Shown here: positions 1 to 11,967 of the stretch, piece after piece | Layout: each line of letters begins with the position of its first letter | Numbering within the stretch: position 1 is the first letter of the stretch | DNA from: Selaginella tamariscina | Taxonomy: Eukaryota; Streptophyta; Lycopodiopsida; Selaginellales; Selaginellaceae | Assembly (NCBI GenBank): GCA_003024785.1 | Contig: PUQB01000393.1 | Coordinates: 62,001-126,000 of the forward strand | DNA length: 64,000 nt | Direction of reading: 5' to 3' | Program-made: the position numbers and the translations under genes | The notes under the pieces: generated by a model | What the model was told of the DNA's origin: nothing | Seen by the model: only the letters and a program-made list of their open reading frames with translations | The model's database searches: none

Positions 1-1390
1 CGCACACACACGCCAGCCTATATTCCATTTGCCGTTGGTAATGCTGTATTCTCTGGCGTGGTTAATATTTTTGCCCCTTGGAAAACATTGTTGTAACAAA
101 TAATAAATAATGAAGAGTTTCATAATGTTGTTACAAAATACAGAAGTAAAATTTAATATATATAATTAAATGTAATTATAATTTATATATTAATTACATA
201 TATTTAATTTGTAACTAATCTTTCGGAACAGTTGTACTTATTAGCAAACTGCATTCTCTGGAGATACACATCATTTGTTTTTATATATATGTGTGTGTGT
301 TATATATATATAGGTTAACATATATATTTATATTTCATTTATTTCTGTAAATTCCACGGCGGACTGAATTACCAAAGACTAAATCTTCTGCAGCCTATAC
401 AAAAGTTTCCCAATTTATATGCTTTTTTCTTTAATTTTTTAAAATTATTTTTATGAACTGAAGTGCTTTTATGTGTTTCACAAACACATATAAATTCATA
501 GAAGACAATTGTATAATTTTATGTGTGTGATGAAGGGATTGTGATATGTATGATATGCACATATGCATATGTAAGTGTATGTTTTTTTTTTGTGTGTGTG
601 TGTGTTTGTCAGTTCACACACACACCCATAATTTTAATGTATAACTGTTCAACTATTAATTTGATATTTTCTTAGATTTATACATGGATTCTCTTATACC
701 TAAAACCTTCATTATTACATACTTTTTTGTTATTATATTTTAAATTTAAATTTGATACAGCCAAACATTGTTAGTACTAACATACAATTGTAGCATTTTA
801 GAATGTATGTTATAAACTACTTTGCCTTTGTTATACAAACCTAAGTTCATCAAAATAAACAAAGAGGCTATTGTTATTAAAAAAAAAAAAAAATAATATA
901 AATAAAATGTATTAATTAATTTAACATTGATACTAATCAGCTTAAAATTTATCAAATTTTAAATTACTATTATTTATTTCTTAACTTTGCTATAACATTC
1001 AATATTGTTATCAAATATCAAGTGTCAAATATTTTGATATAGTGAAGAATTTTTTGTTATTAATAAATAATGAACTTTCTTATAATACTCTGTTAAAATT
1101 ATTTTCATATAATCAAGGCATACTAGGTGTATATATAAGTATGGTGTGTGTTAGAGAGCTATGTGTGTATGTTTAAGTAAAAATTACATATCTCATATTC
1201 TTTTATTCTTTTATATCTAAAACTATTTTTTTACTAAGATTAATTTTTAGTTAGTACTGCTTATGTGACTAAAGAACTTTTTTTTTTGACAATTTTTTTT
1301 TTAATTAGTTAAGCAACACACACACATTATTTTTGTAGATAGCTAGATACATACATACGTACGTACGTACGTACATACACAAACAAATGT
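1..1390. other. AT-rich spacer with a duplicated flank block
   Basis: No credible gene is visible. Positions about 200-430 share clear similarity with about 47.55-47.8 kb in the same orientation and about 27.4-27.75 kb inverted. Positions about 700-1080 resemble 31.54-32.1 kb in the same orientation. The stretch 1240-1340, ending in a CA-rich run, resembles 42.6-43.0 kb, which also lies beside an XRN-like copy. Short GT runs occur near 290 and 590, and ACGT/ACAT tetranucleotides near 1350-1378. Confidence 0.7.
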
Positions 1391-1394
1391 ACAT

Positions 1395-4251
1395 TTATCG
1401 TCTTGGCTCAGGTCGTTGCCTCCCATCGAGCACCGCAAAAGGATTCACATGCCTTGAAGACTGTTGCTGGCCATTGTAGTAGCCATTTACAGGTCGAACC
1501 GTAGCCATATTCGCTTTCCACTGCTGTCCATGCTGATCCCTGCTGTACGAGTACGACTGCCTGTATGACGATTGTGAATCTCTCTTGTACTGCTGATCCC
1601 TGCTGTACGAGTAGGACTGCCTTTGATGTCTGCTGTGTGACGATGCGTTATGCAAATATGACGACTGTTGATCTCTGCCGTACGGTGAATATGACGACTG
1701 CTGTTGTAGATTGTAAGTATAATTCGTGCTGCTGCTGCGGCATCATCATCATTCCTTGTGGTCTTTGGGACGGCAAGCTGTTCACAAGGAGCCGTCGCGT
1801 TTCAGGACCCGCTACAGAAGGAGGCCTTTGTTGGAAGTTGTTGATGTCATGCTCACTAACAGTCTGATGGGAGGTACAACTCCAACTGGAGGCCTCGCAA
1901 TGTGCTTATGGTACGCAGGACAGTGATAGACAACGGACAGGACTTGGTTGTCAGTGATATTTGGCATCCCAGAGATTGGAGACGTAAACATCGGTGGGCA
2001 AGCGTCCCCATTACACAAGCCAAAGAAGCCGTTCATCCCCTCACTGGAAACGGGATCGATGGGTTCACGGGGAGCCTCGCTAGGTGCCTCTTGATACTTG
2101 TCGTAGAAGGAGAATATCTCCGGTGCCAATGCATGACTATTGCTTACAAAAAGCAGATCGACTAACCGGCTGTTCCTACGAACCTCTGCCTCTGTAACGT
2201 TTGCTCCACTTTCTTCGTTTCGGCAAGGAGTCGCTGCTCGTCAATGAATGGTAACTTTGCAACACCCTGCCAAGCTGCACGCTTTCCGTTCATGTCGATG
2301 ATCCAATCTTTTGGGTAGAAGTCTATTATCGGCGAGTTATCATCCGTCATGAGTGGCCTGTAATGCTTCGGAAGGGCGTCCGCACTTGCTGCCGGCAACA
2401 CACCCATAAGTTGGTCAAATGGCTTAAAAGGCTCTCCTAAAGCGAAGTTCATCTTCATTGAACTTAGCTCCTTCAAGTCAGTGGCGAAGGGTGCATAGTG
2501 AAATGGGTAAAACCAGGTCCAAGAACACACACCCTGGTAATAGTACTGCAGAACCCAGCACAGACCTTCGATATACTTGTAAACCACTTGTTTCCGTATC
2601 TTCTCCAGTGCCTCAGACGTACGAGCTTCAAACTTATCGGCATAGTATCTTTCTTTCCATCCTTCCTCACCCAATCTCACCTTGTCGACTGTTTGGCCGA
2701 CCAGAATATCTGATTTCTCCCTAATAGCGCTGTCTAACCGTTGCTTAAGCTCGTCTTCGTTATCCTCTTGGCTCTCTCTAGTAACAGCAGCAGTTTCGCC
2801 AACGCGCATGCGCTTCAAAGGTGGCCCATATGTACTACCTCGGCTTAGAGATGCACTTCCGTTTCTCTCAGCCGCCTTAAGAGACGATGCAGGGAACCGA
2901 CTGCTATCCCGGGACGATTGGAACGGAGACGGAACAGGAGCACTTGTTAATCGCGAAGAATGGTTTGCGGTTACAGCCACAAGATCCGGACGGATGCTTG
3001 GCTCTATATCATCACCACGTCTACGGTTGCCTCTCTGCTTTTGTCGTCCCATTTGACTGTGATGCAAGCGGGCACGGTTTCGGAAGATTTGTTCCTCCTT
3101 GGACCCAACTTTCTGTATGAAGTACTCGAGTTTGTTAAGGTTTACATCCCCACTGTCCGTGAGATATCCACCAAGATGCTTCAACTCCCTTTTGTAGACA
3201 GACATGAGCATATCAATAGCTCCCTCTCGGATTTCCAGCGTAGGCATGTGAGGAAGGAAATCGTTTCCAACGAAGAAACACATAAACACGAAATCGTCCA
3301 CAACGCGTTCAAAATCGAGTTGGCAGTCAGGTATTTGCATGTCATACTGCAAGTACTCCGGAGCGTCCATATCTGCACAAACTGATACGGCTTCTTAGAA
3401 AGCCCAGGTTCATCAGCCTTTCGCTTTGGCTTTCCTTCACAATCAGCGGCCATGTGGCCCGCCTGACCGCACAGAAAGCACTTGTCCTGTTGCCCAGGAG
3501 TATTTACGACCTCTCTAAGGATTGAAAAATGTAGCTCGTGAGTTGCCAAGGCAAGCATAATGAGATCAGCATCCAGTCCGTATAAACAATGGCGAGTGTT
3601 TGGGTCAAAACCCGGCGAGTTCCTTTGTAGACGTATGTATGACATGATCTTGTGCTCCCCTTCTCCAGGGACGTTAGCGTCCGAGAGAATTACCTTGACA
3701 TCTTTCCATGCAGGCTCGTTGTTCAAACGGAGATGTATGTAATACTGCAGGGCCACAGCCAAACTGGCCATGAAAGGAGTCCCTGGAGTGATGACGTTGG
3801 AATCGTAAGCCTCGCTGGTCTCCTTAGGAAGCAGTTTGCGGCCTTCCGCTTCGAACTCTCGCCGCAGTCTCTCTTCTTCGGCTGCCTTGTCTGCGTTCTC
3901 CTTGGCGGTGCGGAAGCGCCTGGAGCGTTGCTGGTTCATTTTGGCCCTGGGAGCCACACCATCGATTGCCATGAAGAGGAGCTTGCGAGGGCGGACAATG
4001 GCAAATAGACGATCAATGTAGTCGAAAATACATTGGAAAACCTCGTCCAAAGTAGTAGGTGATGGCCGGTCCTCCGGATGGAAGCACGGGTGAATGATAC
4101 CATTCATGTCAAGATATAAATTATCATATTCTATATTATTAAGATTGGGCTCTGTGAGATTCACGGACAATTCAGGTTCAGCCTCATTTGCATCAACAAC
4201 AATCAGCGGATATTTGTTCACAAGCCATCTGTAGAACGCCGGCACTCCCAT
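1395..4251 (-). pseudogene. XRN-like 5'-3' exoribonuclease, intronless, frameshifted (copy 1)
   Basis: The product resembles plant XRN exoribonucleases, which degrade 5'-monophosphorylated RNA processively. The N-terminus [10 protein letters not shown] is the family signature, so I place the start at 4251 rather than at an in-frame Met nine codons upstream. It is followed by the DMNGIIHPC and [11 protein letters not shown] motifs, the [10 protein letters not shown] stretch, a CCHC knuckle ([14 protein letters not shown]), [11 protein letters not shown], and the C-terminal domain ([38 protein letters not shown]). The tail is rich in Q, S and Y. The frame changes near 3360 and near 2190, each by loss of one base in a homopolymer (GGG to GG, AA to A), judged from the second copy and from family conservation. 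There are no introns, although plant XRN genes are normally split into many exons. It is therefore likely a retrocopy, later duplicated. It cannot be assigned to XRN2, XRN3 or XRN4. Confidence 0.88.
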
Positions 4252-6333
4252 CTCTTCCAAAGCTAACCCTAAAGCCAACCCTAATTCAATAACATTATAA
4301 AATATATAGGTTACTTATGGTATATCTAAGTATAAAGTACTTATGGTATATTCTAAGTATAAAGTGGTTAACTTTGTATAGATAAGTCTGAAATCTTATA
4401 ATATTTACTTTGTAATGATTCCGGATAATTTATAAGAGAAATTTATTTATTTTTTAAAATTTCTTACTATAACTGCTAGTACAGGACCAAGAGTACCGGT
4501 ATAAATAGACTAGATTAGGACTAGAATGGTAATTAATTCCTAAATTTTATACATATGTAATATATAAAACCCAAGTGCATTTATCCTAATGTATTAACAA
4601 AACTACATACCTTTGTATACAAGCACGTATAAACACTCTTCAGCTGAGATTCAAGACGCGTTGGATTTTATGAATAAATAATTAAGAGTTTTTATTTTCA
4701 AGTTTATAAGTTTAGTATGTATGAGTTATATTAAACTGTAAAGCATACCCAAGCTTTAATAATTTATAGTTTAATAAAATTTTAAATGGTATAGCTATAA
4801 TTAATAAATAACGATATGTAAATGCAGCTTCTTAATTTTATGAATGAGATCCTCTATATATATGTATATATATAAAACTGGAGACACACACGTATCAAAA
4901 TATGCACCTTGTAATTAAAATGGGCATGATATATGAAAATGAAAATTTAGTATTAATATATATATAAAAGATATATTCTGTACACCATGAGGGATTCCGA
5001 AGGTTTCACATTAAGGATCGTAATCATATTCATTCACTGCGTGAGTTGCTTCAAATAAATGTTATATAATGAATCACAATCAAATATGTTAAATGTTAAT
5101 GTTTTTTGATTTAGATATATATAATACACAACTTAAAAAAAGATATGTTAATATTTTATTTATTTAACTTTTTCTCATTTTTAATTAATCTGTAAATATG
5201 CCACAATAACCAACATGTAAAATTATATTATATTATATTTTTATCAGGGCTTGTATACATTTTCTGTTTTTAATTATTGAATGAAGATAAATAATCACAT
5301 TTTCATTAAATGAAACAAAATTTCATTCCAGCAGCATATACAAATGTATACATACATTATACTTTGCTTGTTTCATATAACATATATAGATTTTTTAATT
5401 TTGGAAATATATTTTTGATATGGAATTTGTGACACACAGATTCGAACACATGATCTTTTTATTCGACATTAAATAAGATTTATCTTTACAAAATTGTATC
5501 ATTTTACCTTGGCGTAACATCATACACCTTCCCTTCTATAATCAACCACAATGATCCCATGGACTTATATAACTGATGTTTGTAAAACGTTAATGGTTTA
5601 ATTATTTAGATTAAAAATAATAATTATAATAACTGTTAACGGATTTATTTTGAATTATTTCTTAGGTCAGTTTTCTGGGCAATTATAATATTTATTCGTG
5701 TGCTTGCGTGTTTTTAATACTTTCATTAATAAATTATTTTATATATGTTAGACTATGTTGATAGTTTTATTTTCTGACGTGTGTATAGCTATAATCTCTT
5801 AAATACACTACAACGTTTGGAATGTATATATGGTGTTTACGTGCTTTCAATGTGGCACGTAAACATTGAGAGAGAGAAGTGTATATATGTGTGTGCGTGT
5901 GTATTTCTTAGTTAGTTACTTAGTGATGCTAAAATTATATAACAATGCTAAGCTAAGGAAATGCATAATGAACAGGTTTAATTTATTTAAAACTACACAA
6001 ACACACACACCATAATGTTTAATTTATCAGCTGGTGTTTTAAATATTTTTAGCTATTTTTGTTCTTATTGAATATTGTTTTAAAATTTAAAGTTAAATGA
6101 TATAACACGGTTAAAAACTTAAGTTTAAACGTATCACTAACTAAATGTTTTCCTGCGGTTTTTAAATCAAATTACTTAATAATAACGTATTCGGCATATC
6201 TCATTCACTATAATATAAATACATCATATAGACAAATAGGAAGGATGAGTTACCAGACGAAAGTTATACAATAGTAACCATAGCTACGTAACAATAACCA
6301 TATATACAAAACATAACACATATAATGAAATAT

Positions 6334-6404
<71 letters not shown>

Positions 6405-6925
6405 AATACATATATTCCAACAGAAGTGTATGTGTGTATATTTTGATTTGTGTGTATATGTGTGCATTAGCATATGCCTCCTAACCACAACGATGTGTTT
6501 CTCTCTCTCTCTCTATGAAACACAATAAATCCAGTCAACAATAAATAACAGATAATAATAATAATAATATGTTATATATATGAAATATATAATATACTGT
6601 TACATTTATCTGATCTCGAATTGATGACGTCAATATACTTGTTCGTTATCTCTTACACCACCCAAATATGTGTGTGTGTGTGAGCGAGAGAAATGCATGT
6701 ATACATACACGTATAATGTTTGCATATCTATACATATATTGTTGCTTAAATCATTTATTATTAATAAAGAAGCTCTATTTATTTATTATTTCAACCTAGC
6801 TTACACATGTACGTACATACATGTGTATAGAATAATAAATATATGCTTATTTGCTATATTCCGAAAACATCAACGATGTTAACATTTTTATCAAATTATC
6901 ATTAATATTTTATTAGTGATACCTT
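4252..6925. other. AT-rich spacer upstream of XRN copy 1
   Basis: No gene is seen. Positions 4280-4820 match 45.84-46.65 kb, so the duplication that carries the XRN copy includes about 0.5 kb of upstream DNA. A short stretch near 4908-4932 resembles the terminal repeat of the small MITE family described at 45491. The rest is low-complexity AT DNA with GT and GA microsatellites. Confidence 0.6.
6336..6401. repeat. Compound (GT)n(GA)n microsatellite
   Basis: About 15 GT units run directly into about 16 GA units. Apparent reading frames over this stretch are repeat translations, not genes. Confidence 0.95.
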
Positions 6926-6929
6926 AATT

Positions 6930-7060
6930 AGATATGTTTATATATGCTGCTAATAAAGACGTTTATATCGTTTTTATCTCTGCGATGTATGTTTATATAT
7001 CAAACGTTATTGGTTAAAGAAAAATGTTTTATATTTTGAACTCGTGGAGAGGCGTTATTC
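6930..7060. repeat. Direct repeat, left copy
   Basis: This roughly 110-130 bp segment (core ATCTCTGCGATGTA, then TTTATATATCAAACG, ending near CTCGTGGAGAGGCG) recurs in the same orientation at about 8295-8505. The captured-gene fragment lies between the two. The right copy carries about 60 extra bases. Confidence 0.8.
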
Positions 7061-7245
7061 CGGAATATACGATCTCCAATACATAAACAGACTGTTATTG
7101 GTTTAGAGGATAATTCAAATACAATGAAGAATATACTTTTCCTTTATTTATTGTATTGTGTTTTCACAGTGAATTTATTAAATATTTTAAATCTTTTTAC
7201 TTTAAATTCTCACATACTCAGAATTATAAATAACATTATTCTTAG

Positions 7246-8290
7246 GGTACGCAATTCTTAGGGTGGTCGAGGAAGTGCAGATCGATGGCCACCACCACCG
7301 GATAGCGGAAGCGCGGATCGATGGCCACCATCACCGGATCGGAAGAGGCGGAGAGAGCCACTGGAGGAGGCATCTCATAAGAAGCAGAAGGGAGCGCAGA
7401 ACAAAATGCAGGCAGGTTCATCAACAGGCAAGCAATCTTGAATGTCTATTGCATGCACTAGGGCTTTGCTTAAGGAGTTGAGAAGTTACATGCTTCCACA
7501 ATGCTTTTATGAAACAACTCAGACAACAAGCATCATTGTTTCGAGTGGCACCCAGCAAGATTAATATGGAATAATTATAAAAGAGACCCAAGTGCCATGC
7601 CTCTCTATGATTGGTAACCTTGTTTTTGTGTTTAAGATTTACCTGATTTCTGAGGGAAATGCAACTTAATACCGCCAAAAGTAGTAGAGATAGGTAGGCT
7701 AGGACACAAACGTAGACACAATTAGGAAGAGTGCTTATATATGCCCCATGAATAAACACATAAACTTCCGCCATTACGGATAAGTCGGCTGGAGTATGGG
7801 CGGTGGCTGTGGACAGGGATGAGCCCCAGGTTTCAGGCCGGGCCTTGCATTGGACACTGTGGAAGAGCCACCAGGCATGTCGTCTAGGCAATGGTACTTT
7901 ATACGGGGATGCGCTATGTGGGCAATCTGGCGTGCATGAAATGCTGGGTGTTCAAGGGGCAGAGATGGCCTCTCCAACGAACTGTTGCCTTCTTTTGGAC
8001 GACGCTCGTGTCTGCAGTTGCATCGCACCACGAAGTTGCATGGGAACGAGGGGATTTGAATGAGCGGGATTTGATGGAGAGGTTGTGACTCCCATTGCTA
8101 GGGGTTAAACTGCAAGATCAAATAAAATGGAGATCGAGCCCACCCCGATGGCTTGTAAACTCCCGCTAATGAGGAACAAAAGACTGGTTGCAGACCTGGC
8201 GAAAGTGCTGATGTGGCAGATGACGCAGATGATGATGATGCATGGTTGACGTGGCTGATGTAGGCAAATGTCTTAATTAGGCTGCCACAT
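7246..8290 (+). mobile_element. Captured-gene transposon fragment (copy 1, truncated)
   Basis: This GC-richer island starts with GGGTACGCAATTCTTAGGGT, the same boundary as the longer copy at 15.3 kb. Its first about 370 bases parallel exon 1 of that copy: a basic, SPDR/RKRRREPPEEA-type nuclear-localisation-like region, then a stretch related to ARALLKELRSY. Beyond about 7680 it differs from copy 2 and holds a GC-rich open stretch (7800-8090) whose translations match no family I know. Stop codons and indels are present, so it is non-functional. Two dispersed copies with the same sharp left edge suggest mobilisation, for example as a Pack-type element; terminal repeats could not be identified. 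Confidence 0.5.
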
Positions 8291-8294
8291 CAAT

Positions 8295-8505
8295 AAAAAA
8301 TATGTTTTATATATGCTGCTAACAAAGACGTTTGTATCGTTTTTATCTCTGCGATGTAATATGTTTATATATCAAACGTTTCGTTTCCCGCCTAACCTAA
8401 ATTAAATGGCAGCGCCTTATTGGTTCAAGAAAAATGTTTTATATTTAATTGTCAGACGTGCAAACTCACTAGAATATACTTTGAACTCGTGGAGAGGCGA
8501 GCACT
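8295..8505. repeat. Direct repeat, right copy
   Basis: Second copy of the 6930-7060 repeat. It ends at the start of the Harbinger-like region and may be part of that element or of the target DNA. Confidence 0.7.
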
Positions 8506-8555
8506 AATGGAGGAGATTTGCAGCAGCAACAACATGCCACTTCTTATTTGGCAAG

Positions 8556-9420
8556 TGTTTTTTGAGTATGACATACTTGCACTCCATGATGTTGATGGTA
8601 GGTCAAATAGGGAATCCCCTTAAATGTGGAGCTTTGATCGGCCAAATAGTTTTATGGAACATACTTCTAAATAGTTTCATGGAACAAACTTTATTTAGAT
8701 CATATAGTGTTGTTATGTTCAAGTCTAGGTTGCAAGTATCAAGAGAGACATTTGAGTTTCTGTGCAAAGAACTTGTTCATTCTTTACAGCGTATAGACAC
8801 TCATTTGCCACTTGCAATACAAATTGACATGTGTGTTGTGTGGCACTTGGCACATGAAATATGATGAAGTGACACTTATGAAATTGAAAACACAATAGTA
8901 CATAGAATTGTTAAGGAATTTTATTGTGCTTTCAAAGAAGAATTGTGTGATAAATGCATTAAGTCACCATCGCTAGCACGAATGAAACAACTAGCAACAT
9001 AATTTGAAAATATAGGGGTGTATGGTATGTTGTTGGTACCATTGATGAAAGTTATATATTATTGCTTCAGTTACAAATGCTCAATATTATTTTAACAAGA
9101 AAGGGTTTTATTTAATGATTTTGCAATTAATAGTGTTAGTGAAGAAACTTATTTGGGATTATGATGTTGAAGTTTATATGACTCAAATGTTTTTAAACAA
9201 TCTCCTTTCAAAGGTAGCAAGTAAGGACTTGATTAAGTCAAATACTTTTAGAACTTTGTTTAATCTAGCACCTGTATGCCTGTAAAGTGTTGCAGTTCAT
9301 GTTCTCAAGAGGAACAATAACAAACTGAGGAACTTGCCATATCAAGTAGCTGCATGTTGTGTTTTACATAATTTGTGTATTATACACGATGGCAATTTCA
9401 ATAAAAACTAGATATTAGAA
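8556..9420 (+). pseudogene. PIF/Harbinger (HARBI1-like) transposase remnant
   Basis: Translated pieces match the plant Harbinger nuclease: FKSRLQVSRETFEFLCKEL near the N-terminal end, then IDTHLPLAIQID, then a HRIVKEF-like segment near 8910, NAQYYFNKKGF near 9080, and QVAACCVLHNLCIIHD near 9345-9395. The last is the conserved C-terminal block before the end of the nuclease. The expected central DGSHI/GWPGSVHD portion is not readable and the frame changes several times, so no active enzyme is encoded. Terminal inverted repeats and a 3-bp TNA target duplication were not found. A Harbinger-type MITE sits at 63.1 kb in the same window. Confidence 0.75.
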
Positions 9421-11967
9421 ATAGAAATAGAACTACACAATGCTTTTGCTACTGAGTAGATAGCAAGAACTGTTGAAGTAACTGTAAAAAATAGGATCAA
9501 AAGATGTAAATTAACTAAAGAACAACTAGTTAAAGCTTCAAACAATAAACAACTTGTATATAATTTAAATTAAATGACATGGATGAAACTCACACTAATG
9601 GAAATTATAACATGAGCAATTAAAGATGAGATACAGGAAAGTATAAGTTATAGGTACATTAAGTTTTATCAATTGGTGAGGACTTAATAACAAAATTTTT
9701 ATATCAAGCTAATAAAGAAATGATAAAGCATGTGTTTGGTTATAATGTTCCAGAAGAATAAAATCAATTTTATGTTTATTTATTAAGTATTTTTTTTTTA
9801 AAGCTTATCGATAAGCTTCTTCAGAGTGACTCTTAATTACAGAATTGTAAATGTTCATAACTTTTGTTTTAGATGCAACTATCTTAAATAATACCTTATT
9901 TAATTTTTCAGAATTAATTGGCTTCTTTATTGTTTTTAACTCCTTGATGTTTTCATATTCCTCTTGTGGTAGGCCAACACCCTCACTATCCAAAGCACTT
10001 CCATGAATTTCTTTACATAAATTGACCTTATTACCATAAATTTATGTATAGCCTCATACTAACACGAAGAACATCAAGTATATTAGATAGTTGATATGCT
10101 AATTATTTTCAGTTATTTCATTATAAGATTTGATCTTCTTATTTGTTAAGCTATAACATCCTTCTTAAAATCTGAACACACTGTTATGGTATAAAAACAT
10201 GAGTTATTGTATATGTTATGAAACACAATTGAAATAAAATTACCATATTTAATTTGAAGCTTTTGCAAAAGGTTCACACATTGTTTTGTGGGTTCATAAA
10301 ATTTATCATGAACTCTTTTCTCATATAGATCAACACTTATATGTATTTATTTTAACATTATTTTTACTTCTTTTTTTTTCATTGTACTTCTCTGCCTTTG
10401 TTTTCTTAGCAACACTAATTTTTCCCTTATTTTTTTTTATCTTTATAATTCTACATTAAAATTCTTAACATCATTTACAAATGAGAAGAAGGAAAAAAAC
10501 ATAAACGGCTTGTAATAATAAAAGAGACTTGAATACATTAAAATTCAAGAGGCTTTTACCAAAAGAGTGAAATGAAGGCCTCATGTTGAACTAAAGATAA
10601 CTTTATACTCACCTAATTAACTTGAGACTACTCATAATCTTCTTTCTATTATATTAATTCCATTGTTTTGTACATAATTCTTCATATCATTGTTATTAGT
10701 TGTGAACACAAAATTTGTCTTACTCAACATTTATCAAATTTATCTTACATAAGCTTATATAAATAATTAAGGGTGATTACATGCCAAGTGTTAATCAATA
10801 AGTCCATGTTATTCATATCACCTCACAAATTTAAATATGTTAGTTATATAATTTAATTCATCAACACCAACTTAGTGCCACATCATGAAAATTTAACTAC
10901 ATTGACAATACAATTTTCACTACAATGGTGATTTAATAAATTTTTTAATTGACTTGTTATAAATAACCCTTATGGAAACTTGATTCAAAAAGGTGAAAAC
11001 ACTCGTGTATAAATAATGTATGTAATTATAACGTAATATATGTACAACTTGAATAATATATAAAATTAATTAATTCTAACTTTTATGAATTTAATCTTCA
11101 TAAACTCATTTTTTCTATTTGTTTTTTGACTTTAAGTAAAATATTTTGAAGGATAAGGAGCTCTATCATATTGAACATATTTAAATAAATAAAATATATA
11201 TTTAATCTCATTCAAGAGGTTGTAAAACTTATTTCATCTTATTCTCAACTTTTTATTACTTATTCAATCCTAACATTACTTGAGCATAATATTTTCTTCA
11301 CTAAGTTCATTTTTTTCGAATATAATTTTTGTTTCAACCTAATTTCTAACTTGAATTTTTTCTTTAAAAAGTAATTTTATTCCATTAAAATGTTTGATTA
11401 TTATTATAATTATTAACTTAATTTCTTTTCTACAAGGTTTTGGAATTATGTTGTTTAAAAAACAACTATTAATAACATTATTTATGCTACATATCACAAC
11501 TTAACATTATATTCTTAAATGATGTTGGCAATTCTTATAGATTACAAATATTCTTAAATATATACTCAAAATCACATACGTCATGTCGTATATTAATTTA
11601 TTAACAAGAAATGTATATTTTAAAGAATTTTATAACTCACTTTTTTCCAAATTAATAATTAGTTATTAAACACTCAATTTAACATATTCAAATTGGGTTT
11701 CCTGTGTGTATGTAGTATTAATATGTTATAATGTCCTAAAATCTCTTTTAAGTCTGCAACATTTTGTATTATATATTTGTCATATAAGAGAAAGAGAATA
11801 GGTTTAGAATAAACATTGTTTTTAAATATAGTTATAGAATCACACAATTTAAGTTTTAAAATAAAGCAGTGAATAGACTTAGATTTATTTGTTATTTTAG
11901 AATAAAATAACAAATAAAGTTATACCTTGTAACACACGCACACGCCACACGCACGCACACAAAATTA
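9421..11967. repeat. Inverted-duplication arm, AT-rich flank of GH27 (left)
   Basis: From about 9690 this stretch is the reverse complement, with scattered differences, of about 59.2-61.5 kb on the far side of the forward GH27 gene. A clear anchor is AAGCTTATCGATAAGCTTCTT near 9800 against the matching segment near 61.39 kb. No gene is supported. Confidence 0.75.

Noticed and set aside
3350..3365. Programmed ribosomal frameshift in XRN
   Set aside because: No slippery heptamer or stable downstream structure was evident, and a one-base homopolymer loss explains it.
2458..3385. Plus-strand open frames opposite XRN copy 1
   Set aside because: They are antisense shadows of a well-supported minus-strand coding region.
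8556..9420. Active Harbinger transposase
   Set aside because: Several frame changes and no readable central catalytic block.
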